This document shows positions 1-6,065 of a stretch of DNA of 9,948 nucleotides, in pieces; position 1 is the first letter of the stretch; every line of letters starts with the position of its first letter. The stretch is taken from assembly GCA_029259835.1 (NCBI GenBank), contig JAJDEL010000931.1, positions 1-9,948 on the forward strand. The letters are read 5' to 3'. The stretch comes from Planctomicrobium sp. (GTDB lineage Bacteria; Planctomycetota; Planctomycetia; Planctomycetales; Planctomycetaceae). The translations under genes and the position numbers were made by a program. The notes below the pieces were generated by a model. It was not told the origin of the DNA. It made no database searches and saw only the letters and a program-made list of their open reading frames with translations.

Positions 1-189
1 ACCTTCTTGAAAAACGTGAGTCATGTCCTCACCAAGCAGCACAGCCGAATCATGCAACCGCTGTTCAACTCGTTGGACAACAATGTCACGTTGACGGCTC
101 GACAAAATTACGACGAGCACCGCCGCCGAAATCAAAGTCAGCGCAGAAGACGTAGCGAAAATTTTCCAAAACAGGCGGGAGGACAGCAA
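1..189 (-). CDS. N-terminus of membrane sensor, probable histidine kinase (partial)
   Basis: The reverse strand stays open for 63 codons from a TTG at 189-187 to the window edge, with an in-frame stop just upstream and no ATG before residue 56. A GGAG ribosome binding site (197-200) lies 7 bases before the TTG, which decides the start. The product begins MLSSRLFWKIF, then has one hydrophobic segment (about residues 8-29) ending in SSRQR, followed by an amphipathic stretch containing VEQRLHDSAVLL. A short basic N-terminus, one membrane span and an entry helix of this kind are typical of membrane sensor histidine kinases with a periplasmic sensing region, and I recall similar N-termini in planctomycete HAMP/PAS kinases. 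No HAMP, HisKA or ATPase domain is visible because the gene is cut at base 1, so chemoreceptor or other membrane-sensor identities remain possible. It is transcribed divergently from the peptidase gene. Confidence 0.6.
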   Translation of the reverse strand, partial: MLSSRLFWKIFATSSALTLISAAVLVVILSSRQRDIVVQRVEQRLHDSAVLLGEDMTHVFQEG

Positions 190-528
190 CTCTTTGCTCC
201 GTCAGTGAAAGTGAAGTCGTATGGGTGAAACAAGATTCAAAGTAAGTAGAGTACACGAATGAGTCGGCAATCCAACCAGAACGATGTATTCACTTTGAAG
301 TTGTGACCCGTTCACATTGGAACACACCCGTTACTTACTCTCCTGGCGCATGGTCAAGGAGTAATGGATCGAGTGGAAAGTAAAGACGAACCAGGAGGCC
401 GCGATCTATGTCGTCACTCCAATCATTACGTTTTTCATGGACAAGCAAACTGAGGCGTTGCTTCACTGGTGGGTCGGTCGATACAGTGCTGAAAATACAA
501 AAACTCTTAAACGGATTGAATACGAACT
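190..528. other. Divergent intergenic region between sensor and oligoendopeptidase genes
   Basis: This 339-base spacer must carry the promoters of both divergent genes. It holds a 15-base palindrome (302-316) and an AGGAGG site (393-398) placed 9 bases before an ATG at 408; that ATG opens an 83-codon frame running into the peptidase gene out of phase. A weak promoter-like pair, TTGCTT (458-463) and TACAGT (482-487) with an 18-base spacer, precedes the peptidase start. An octamer AGTAAGTA (241-248) recurs inverted at 332-339. I see no tRNA, terminator or convincing conserved small gene here. Confidence 0.4.
302..316. promoter_or_regulatory. TGTGA-N5-TCACA palindrome, possible operator
   Basis: Perfect 5-base inverted arms (TGTGA at 302-306, TCACA at 312-316) surround CCCGT. 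The arms match the half-sites of CRP/FNR-type regulators, but the usual spacing is six bases, so a canonical CRP site is not claimed. Its place between two divergent genes suits an operator. Chance occurrence is quite possible for a site this short. Confidence 0.2.
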
Positions 529-2337
529 ATGAGCACTGCTGCACAATATGCGTTGACATGGGATCTGGACTCACTCTATCCGCACCCGGAAAAAGAGGAA
601 TTCAAAACCCTATTCGATGCCTACAAGACGGACCTGACGCAACTCGCGGAAGATTCTGAGTCGCTGCCTGCGGTTGATCCTGATGGAGCAAAAGCCTGGG
701 CGGACTTTCTGGACCGTATCACAGACATTTTCGCCCGCTCTTCAGATCTGGGCGCATTCATTGGCTGTCACGCTGCTGCCGACGCGGAGAACAAACTCTT
801 CCAGCAAATGGAAGCTGCGCTAGGTGCATTGGGACCGCTGTCGAACCAGGTCTTCACGAATGTTGAGTCGGCGTATCGAGATCTCTCCGATGAACAGTTG
901 GAAGCGTTCGCCCAAGCTGATGAACGACTTGCCAAAGTGAAGTTTTTCTTGGAAGAGTGTCGCTCGAATGCACAGTTGCGGCTGTCGAAAGATCTCGAAA
1001 TGCTCTCCGCTGAATTGAGTGTAGATGGCATCCATGCCTGGGGACGGATGTATGACCGCCTCTCCGGGGCGCTGCGTGTCGAGTTAATGGAGAAGGGCGA
1101 AATCGTCAAGAAATCGCCAGGGCAGGTGCGTGTTGATCTGCCAGACCGCGACGTGCGTCAGAACAATTTCTATGCAATCGAAAAAGCCTGGAACACGCAC
1201 GCCGACGATTGTGCGGATGCTCTCAATCACATTGCTGGAACACGACTGACGAAGTACCGCCGCCTCGGTGTTGAAGATCACCTCAGCGTGCCGCTTCGTT
1301 TTAACCGCATGAATCGCGAGACACTCGACACGATGTGGGCTGTCATCACCGAACGAAAAGGAACTCTGTTGCGTTACTTTGAACGCAAGGCACAGTTGCT
1401 CGGCATCGAAAAAATGGCCTGGTACGATCAACTCGCACCGATTCCGCAGGCATCGCAGGGGGCAGGGGATTCGCTGGGTTATGATGATGCGTGCAATACA
1501 GTCATCAAAACTTTCCACGGTTTCAGTGATCACCTGGGTAACTTCGCGGAGAAGGCTCTTAACGAAGGCTGGGTCGAAGTTGAAGACCGCGCCGGCAAAC
1601 GGCAAGGCGGTTTCTGCACAGGCTTGCCGACAAAGAAGCAGTCGCGGATCTTCATGACGTACAAGAACAGTGCGGACGATATGTCGACGCTGGCTCATGA
1701 ATTGGGACATGCGTACCACTCGCACGTTCTTCGCGAACAACCGTTTCTGCTGCAAGATTATCCGATGAATCTCGCGGAGACCGCCTCGACGTTTGCTGAA
1801 GCGATCCTTGGTGACAAACGACTTGCCGAAGCAGACTCCGATGCAAAGAAACTGGGCATTCTGAATAACATGCTCAGCGATTCTGTCGCGTTCATGATGA
1901 ATATCCACGCCCGATTCATCTTCGAAAATCAGTTCCATGTCGAACGCGCCGAAGGCGAATTGACTTCCGACCGACTTACGGAGATCATGTTCGACGCCCA
2001 GAAAGAAGCCTACTGCGATGCATTCGAAGACTGGTCGAACGCCTTCTGGATTTCGAAACTGCACTTCTACATCACCGGCTGGCCGTTCTACAACTTCCCC
2101 TACACGTTCGGCTATCTGCTCTCACTCGGCGTCTATTCCACCGCAGAAGAATTCGGCGACGACTTCCCAACGAAATACCGAGAACTCCTCATCGCGACCG
2201 GCTGCATGAACGCCGAAGAAGCTGTCCAGTCCACGCTCGGCTACGATTTAACCAAACCCGACTTCTGGCACAAAAGTATTGATATTATTGATTCTCGCGT
2301 GGAAGAGTTTTTAAAGGTGAGCGACGGGATGGTTTGA
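529..2337 (+). CDS. pepF: M3-family oligoendopeptidase F (zinc metallopeptidase)
   Basis: This 602-residue protein is a full-length M3 metallopeptidase of the PepF type, which cleaves short peptides in the cytoplasm during peptide turnover. The zinc motif HELGH is at residues 390-394, giving His390 and His394 as ligands and Glu391 as catalytic base. The third ligand is most likely Glu417 in the downstream NLAETAS block, as expected for M3 enzymes. The long helical N-terminal half (about residues 1-330) matches the family lobe that restricts the substrate channel. The C-terminal part has the family-like aromatic run HFYITGWPFYNFPYTFGYLL (residues 514-533). No signal peptide or membrane segment is present. 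An in-frame stop at 517-519 makes ATG 529 the first possible start, and no clear Shine-Dalgarno site precedes it. The next gene begins 55 bases downstream on the same strand, so co-transcription is possible. The assignment to the F-type group is by overall resemblance; other M3B subgroups are close. Confidence 0.93.
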   Translation: MSTAAQYALTWDLDSLYPHPEKEEFKTLFDAYKTDLTQLAEDSESLPAVDPDGAKAWADFLDRITDIFARSSDLGAFIGCHAAADAENKLFQQMEAALGALGPLSNQVFTNVESAYRDLSDEQLEAFAQADERLAKVKFFLEECRSNAQLRLSKDLEMLSAELSVDGIHAWGRMYDRLSGALRVELMEKGEIVKKSPGQVRVDLPDRDVRQNNFYAIEKAWNTHADDCADALNHIAGTRLTKYRRLGVEDHLSVPLRFNRMNRETLDTMWAVITERKGTLLRYFERKAQLLGIEKMAWYDQLAPIPQASQGAGDSLGYDDACNTVIKTFHGFSDHLGNFAEKALNEGWVEVEDRAGKRQGGFCTGLPTKKQSRIFMTYKNSADDMSTLAHELGHAYHSHVLREQPFLLQDYPMNLAETASTFAEAILGDKRLAEADSDAKKLGILNNMLSDSVAFMMNIHARFIFENQFHVERAEGELTSDRLTEIMFDAQKEAYCDAFEDWSNAFWISKLHFYITGWPFYNFPYTFGYLLSLGVYSTAEEFGDDFPTKYRELLIATGCMNAEEAVQSTLGYDLTKPDFWHKSIDIIDSRVEEFLKVSDGMV

Positions 2338-2392
2338 TTGATTTCCTGAAGGAGTAAAACTAGGGCCGATACAATCTTACCCGGAGATCACG

Positions 2393-3094
2393 ATGGAAAG
2401 CATGGGAGATTCTTCACCTCAGCAAAAACAGCTTGATGTGTACGATAAGATGGATCTGTTTTTCAAGGATCCTCATGTACCCAGTGAAGTGCCTGGAGAG
2501 ATGAGTACCCTGTACCTTCTTCGCAAAGACGTCTGGAAGTGCTACGGCTGCAATCCGGATGATTGCAGTGAAACGACCAGAGTCCTCTTCCCAGGGGCAA
2601 TGACAGTATTCTGCGGAATTGATCTTCTCGCAAAATTTTACCAGTCTGATGAGGGGCGTGTTGGTGACCGCTTTAAACAGTATGTCGAAGCTTTTTTCCC
2701 TTCAGGTAAAGAGCAGGACCTTCCGAAGCATATTTACGGCTTACGCAACAGCATGATGCATTCATTCGGAATGAGAGCGAAAAGAAGGGCCACTGGTGAA
2801 ATTACGTATGGGATAAAAGTGGAGGATGATTGCTCTCAAGGTTTTCTTGTTGAGCTCAAAAAAGATGAGTGGTATGTCATCGACATTCTTGATCTTCGTG
2901 AACAATTTGAAGCCAGCATCGAAAAATTCAAAAGACATGTACAACGCACAACTTCATTGCACGAAACGTTTTCTGATATGTGGGACCAATACGGCTCAAT
3001 GTTTTTCAGCGGAGTTATGCTTTCTACTGACGAAGGAGAACCCAATCACCCAGGTTTTCATTATGCCGGTTACAGTAGTGAATGGGAGCTTTAG
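2393..3094 (+). CDS. Conserved-looking hypothetical protein with HEPN-like R-x4-H motif
   Basis: This is a 233-residue soluble protein I do not recognise as a named family. A GGAG site (2383-2386) lies 6 bases before the ATG, supporting the start. No signal peptide or membrane span is visible. Residues 50-58 contain three cysteines (C50, C53, C58). The central segment YGLRNSMMHSFGMR (115-128) has Arg118-Asn119 and His123, an R-polar-x3-H pattern as in the active-site helix of HEPN RNases and related all-helical domains. The preceding helical region (about 65-110) could be the other half of such a fold. The remaining C-terminal half has a strand-like stretch (about 137-165) and a helix containing FEASIEKFKRHV (172-183). 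HEPN proteins often act as RNases in toxin-antitoxin or defence systems, but no antitoxin, nucleotidyltransferase or nuclease partner lies next to it, so a toxin role is only a possibility. Codon use resembles the neighbours. Confidence 0.75.
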   Translation: MESMGDSSPQQKQLDVYDKMDLFFKDPHVPSEVPGEMSTLYLLRKDVWKCYGCNPDDCSETTRVLFPGAMTVFCGIDLLAKFYQSDEGRVGDRFKQYVEAFFPSGKEQDLPKHIYGLRNSMMHSFGMRAKRRATGEITYGIKVEDDCSQGFLVELKKDEWYVIDILDLREQFEASIEKFKRHVQRTTSLHETFSDMWDQYGSMFFSGVMLSTDEGEPNHPGFHYAGYSSEWEL

Positions 3095-3758
3095 AAGGGG
3101 AATGGATAGTAGGAGCCTGCCTTCCTTCGGTGGTGTTATTGGGTAATGCCACAGGTTCCGTTTCATCCGTCAAGGAAATTTCATTCAGCATGCTCGAACC
3201 CCGCGCCTTCACCTTCCGGCACAAGCAAGCCATCGGCTTCCAACTGTCCGAACAAGAGTTTGCCGACCAGGAAACGTCCTTCTTCCGATAAATGAATGTG
3301 GTCATCGACGAAAATTTCGAACTTGTCTAACTCATCGGTTTCATGTTCCAGATCAACCAACGTCACGCTGCTTTCAGCAGAGCAACACCAGAAGTCAATA
3401 TCATGTTTAGAATCTGCCTCAAAATTTAAAAACAGCGAAAATTTCGAAAGTTGAGTGAGTTGAGGTTGCATTCAAGAGATGCTTCAAGTTACTCATTGCA
3501 AACGAGTTAAGGTCGAGCAAATTTTCGATTGTGTTTTCAGTCCTTCGACCGACGGAATCGGAGGGATCACACTCATCAGGAGGACACCAGTTGAAGCCTG
3601 GACGTCACACCAGTGCTTCTTGAAATTCACCATCCGTTTACAGAACAATATTCCGCAAACGATTCGTATCCTGTCGATCGATAAGTGCCTCGAACTGCTG
3701 CAAGAGCTGTTTGTAGTCTTGCTAGAGATATATTCCAAGATGTTGCAGAGGAATCGAC
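3095..3758. other. Long intergenic region with decayed gene content
   Basis: These 664 bases lie between two plus-strand genes. The left part contains the SGNH-hydrolase remnant on the minus strand, annotated separately (3181-3471). The right part (3472-3758) has frames on both strands, but none has a recognisable motif or convincing start. The transporter promoter should lie here: a TATATT hexamer (3729-3734) has no good -35 partner. AGAGGA (3747-3752) is the transporter's ribosome binding site, 6 bases before ATG 3759. No clear terminator follows the upstream gene. Confidence 0.5.
3181..3471 (-). pseudogene. Truncated SGNH-hydrolase 3' fragment, paralog of the intact gene at 6052-7113
   Basis: A 96-codon minus-strand frame whose residues 31-96 match the C-terminus of the intact SGNH hydrolase in this window. 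It shares VTLVDLE, DKFEIFVDDHIHLSE and GRFLVGK. By hand, ungapped alignment of 3221-3380 with 6098-6257 gives about 131 of 160 identical bases. Only catalytic block V, with the Asp and His of DDHIH (residues 56-60), is present. The GDS serine block, the glycine and asparagine blocks and the membrane anchor are missing, so it cannot be an active hydrolase. The first 30 residues do not resemble the paralog and no ribosome binding site precedes the ATG. The matching part keeps an open frame and most differences leave the protein similar, which suggests divergence under selection before truncation, or gene conversion. It lies in the same orientation as the intact copy. Confidence 0.75.
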
Positions 3759-5810
3759 ATGAAGAGACTCATCGACGCGCTTGATCAGGGTCACGTTGTA
3801 CTTGACCTTGACGCTGCTGATATCACGACAGCGATTCGCCAGACCATCCAACGAATGGTGACAGACGGTTTCCTGTCCGAACAGGTTGAAGCGGAAGTCG
3901 TCTCCGCCCTGCTGCAACGCGAACAAGACGCCCCCACGGCGATCGGAAATGCGGCGGCAATTCCGCATGCGTATCTCGACATCCTCACTGAGCCACTCAT
4001 TATTTTCGTGCGGCTCGCGCGTCCCGTGAACTTGGATGCTCCCGACGGGATTCCCACGCGATATTTATTCATGTTGCTGGGACCCATCGGAGCCGCTGGC
4101 GACCACCTGGACACGCTCGCTGGTGTCGCTCGTCTGATGTCAAACGATGAGTTCCGCTATGACCTTGGTCGTGCTCGCAGTCGAGGCGACTTACTTCAAG
4201 CGTTACAGCGTTTTAACGATCGCTCCGCACCGCCTGTTGTACGGACCACAGACTCAGGGATTGGGCTTGAGTATTCAGGACGTCTGTTCGGTGGAATCAT
4301 CGAGGACGTTCGGCGTCGCTCGGCTTGTTATCTCAGCGATTTTAGAGACGGACTGGCCTCAAAGAGTGCTAGCTCGACGCTATTTCTATTGTTTGCCTGC
4401 CTTGCTCCAGCGGTGACATTCGGTGGCATCATGGGGCTAGAAACTGCGGGTCAGATTGGCGTCGTGGAAATGCTCGTCGCTTCCGCCTTTTGCGGAATTA
4501 TTTATGCGTTATGTTCGGGCCAACCCTTGATCATTCTGGGAGGAGTCGGGCCGCTACTGGTGTTTACGGGAATTCTGTATCGGCTGTCCGTCGACATGCA
4601 GTTGCCCTTCTTGCCGACCTATGGATGGGTTGGATTCTGGACCGCATTGTTGCTCGTGATGATGGCAATCACTGATGCCAGTTGTCTGATGCGCTACTTC
4701 ACGCGATTTACTGACGAGATTTTCTCTGCATTAATGGCGTTGATCTTTATCTACGAAGCGATCCGAGCCATCGTGGTAACGTTCCGCACAAGCTTCGCAG
4801 ACGCAACTCACCACGATGCAGCTTTCTTATCACTCATCCTGGCGCTCGGAACATTCTATGTCGGAATGACGCTGTCTCGATTTCGCCGCAGCAAATATCT
4901 GGTATCGTGGATGAGAGAATTCCTTGCGGACTTTGGTCCGATGCTCGCTCTGGTTGCAATGACTTTGCTTGCGTGGGTTCTGCGTTCGGAAGTCGCGGTG
5001 AACACGCTTGAGGCACCAGGCAGCATCCAAACCAGCACGGGAAGACCGTGGTTCGTCGATCCATTTGAAACGCCGGTATGGGCACGTTGGGCGGCGATTG
5101 GTCCAGCGTTGCTTGCCGCATTGTTGGTGTATCTCACACAGAATATTACAGGCCGTTTAGTCAATAGTCCCGATCATAAACTTCGAAAAGCTCCGGCCTA
5201 TCATTTGGATCTTGCCGTTGTCGGTGGTTTAATCGGCGTTTGTTCTTTATTCGGTCTGCCGTGGCTGGTCGCAGCGACTGTGCGCTCACTGGCTCATGTC
5301 AGAGGACTCGCGGAAACGGAAGAGGTCACAGTTTCCGGCGGCGGCACACAGGAGCGCATCCTGCACGTCCAGGAGAACCGAGTCACTGGGCTAGCGATTC
5401 ACATTCTAATTGCGCTGACTCTGCTGGCATTGCCATTATTGAAAGTCGTTCCGATGGCAGTGTTGTACGGCGTGTTCCTGTACATGGGTGTCGTCTCGCT
5501 GACCGGCAACCAGTTCTTTGAACGCCTGACGTTGTGGTTGACCGATCCCGGGCTATATCCGCGAACGCATTATCTACGACAGGCACCAACGAGCGTGATC
5601 CATCGATTTACATTGGTGCAGCTTGTCTGCCTTATCGTCCTCTGCGCTATCACTCTCAGCCCCAACTCAACGCTGCGTCTTTCGTTCCCGTTGTTCATTT
5701 CTCTGCTGATTCCGGTACGTTTTCTAGTTGGTCGAATCTTTAACACAGAACATCTGGAATCACTCGATGCCGAAGAAACACCGAATGAAGAAGAGACACA
5801 TTGGGCATAA
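3759..5810 (+). CDS. SLC4-family anion (bicarbonate/borate-type) transporter with N-terminal PTS EIIA domain
   Basis: This 683-residue inner-membrane protein has two parts. Residues 1 to about 153 form a PTS EIIA type-2 (fructose/mannitol/Ntr) domain with the motif AIPH, His70 being the expected phospho-acceptor. Residues about 170-665 form an SLC4 transporter. Signatures are YLSDFRDGL (191-199), SGQPLIILGGVGPLLVF (253-269), TRFTDEIFSALMALIFIYEA (315-334), YHLDL (481-485), LFGLPWLVAATVRS (497-510) and YGVFLYMGVVSLTGNQ (570-585). The segment YPRTHYLRQAP (600-610) and the tail LESLDAEE (666-673) recall SLC4A11 and plant/yeast borate transporters more than the AE exchangers. Family members move bicarbonate, borate or related anions; the substrate here is unknown. 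Thr460 occupies the position of the transport-critical Glu681 of human AE1. The EIIA part may regulate transport through phosphorylation. AGAGGA 6 bases upstream supports the start. No PTS gene lies nearby. Confidence 0.9.
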   Translation: MKRLIDALDQGHVVLDLDAADITTAIRQTIQRMVTDGFLSEQVEAEVVSALLQREQDAPTAIGNAAAIPHAYLDILTEPLIIFVRLARPVNLDAPDGIPTRYLFMLLGPIGAAGDHLDTLAGVARLMSNDEFRYDLGRARSRGDLLQALQRFNDRSAPPVVRTTDSGIGLEYSGRLFGGIIEDVRRRSACYLSDFRDGLASKSASSTLFLLFACLAPAVTFGGIMGLETAGQIGVVEMLVASAFCGIIYALCSGQPLIILGGVGPLLVFTGILYRLSVDMQLPFLPTYGWVGFWTALLLVMMAITDASCLMRYFTRFTDEIFSALMALIFIYEAIRAIVVTFRTSFADATHHDAAFLSLILALGTFYVGMTLSRFRRSKYLVSWMREFLADFGPMLALVAMTLLAWVLRSEVAVNTLEAPGSIQTSTGRPWFVDPFETPVWARWAAIGPALLAALLVYLTQNITGRLVNSPDHKLRKAPAYHLDLAVVGGLIGVCSLFGLPWLVAATVRSLAHVRGLAETEEVTVSGGGTQERILHVQENRVTGLAIHILIALTLLALPLLKVVPMAVLYGVFLYMGVVSLTGNQFFERLTLWLTDPGLYPRTHYLRQAPTSVIHRFTLVQLVCLIVLCAITLSPNSTLRLSFPLFISLLIPVRFLVGRIFNTEHLESLDAEETPNEEETHWA

Positions 5811-6051
5811 GTGCCAGAGTAAGTAAATAATTGGAGTTTACGTAACTGGGAATCTCCTTACTCAGAATTTTCATCGGAGTGGAAGGTGTTCTGTTCGATT
5901 AAAAAACTTTCATGGCATTTTCAGTTTGTGGTTAATGCCGTAGGTATAGGCGAGATCCATTCGGCTGAGCATTGTCGTTCCTCGACCAAAAATTCTCTCA
6001 GGCACATTTTCTAATGAGTAATCAAAGATTGCTTTACCTTTGAAAAATACT
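5811..6051. other. Convergent intergenic region
   Basis: This 241-base spacer separates the 3' ends of the transporter (plus) and SGNH hydrolase (minus). Near the transporter end is a weak inverted repeat, annotated separately. The right two thirds overlap a protein-like fragment on the minus strand. A minus-strand T-run (complement of AAAAAA at 5900-5905) with short AAACT/AGTTT arms beside it could end transcription from the SGNH side, but the pairing is AT-rich and weak. Confidence 0.4.
5817..5863 (+). terminator. Weak inverted repeat after the transporter gene, possible terminator
   Basis: GAGTAAG (5817-5823) pairs perfectly with CTTACTC (5857-5863), and GGAG (5833-5836) with CTCC (5854-5857) could add an inner stem, overlapping by one base. 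A TTTT run follows within a few bases (5868-5871). It sits 7 bases after the transporter stop codon, where a terminator is expected. The loop is long and the stem short, so support is limited. Confidence 0.25.
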
Positions 6052-6065
6052 TCATTCTGTCCGCT
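5910..6065 (-). pseudogene. Protein-like C-terminal fragment of unknown family
   Basis: Directly beyond, and overlapping, the SGNH stop codon, another minus-strand frame reads like real protein for about 50 residues. It includes NEVFFKGKAIFDYSLENVPE and ends MDLAYTYGINHKLKMP followed by a TGA stop. The codons show the first-position G bias expected of coding DNA. It is out of frame with the hydrolase, has no ribosome binding site, and the codons before it (from ATG 6110) lie inside hydrolase coding sequence. I do not recognise the family. It may be the 3' remnant of a gene truncated when the SGNH gene was joined here, or a short overlapping gene; a chance frame is not excluded. Confidence 0.3.

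Noticed and set aside
7..228. 73-codon plus-strand frame at the left edge
   Set aside because: It is antisense to the sensor N-terminus; its arginine-rich, low-complexity product looks like a shadow, while the minus frame has a membrane span, a good ribosome binding site and a family-like sequence.
241..339. Octamer AGTAAGTA (241-248), inverted at 332-339 and again direct at 5818-5825
   Set aside because: Too short and AT-rich to distinguish from chance; spacing and context differ among copies.
1084..2064. 326-codon minus-strand frame inside pepF
   Set aside because: Long antisense frame with no recognisable domain, fully covered by the well-supported peptidase; explained by codon bias of the sense gene.
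3493..3738. 81-codon minus-strand frame in the same spacer
   Set aside because: Serine- and cysteine-rich product with no motif and no good start; likely chance.
3479..3784. 101-codon plus-strand frame before the transporter
   Set aside because: Has a partly helical-looking C-terminal half, but no ribosome binding site or recognised motif, overlaps the transporter start by 26 bases, and is opposed by an equally long minus-strand frame; not enough support for a gene.
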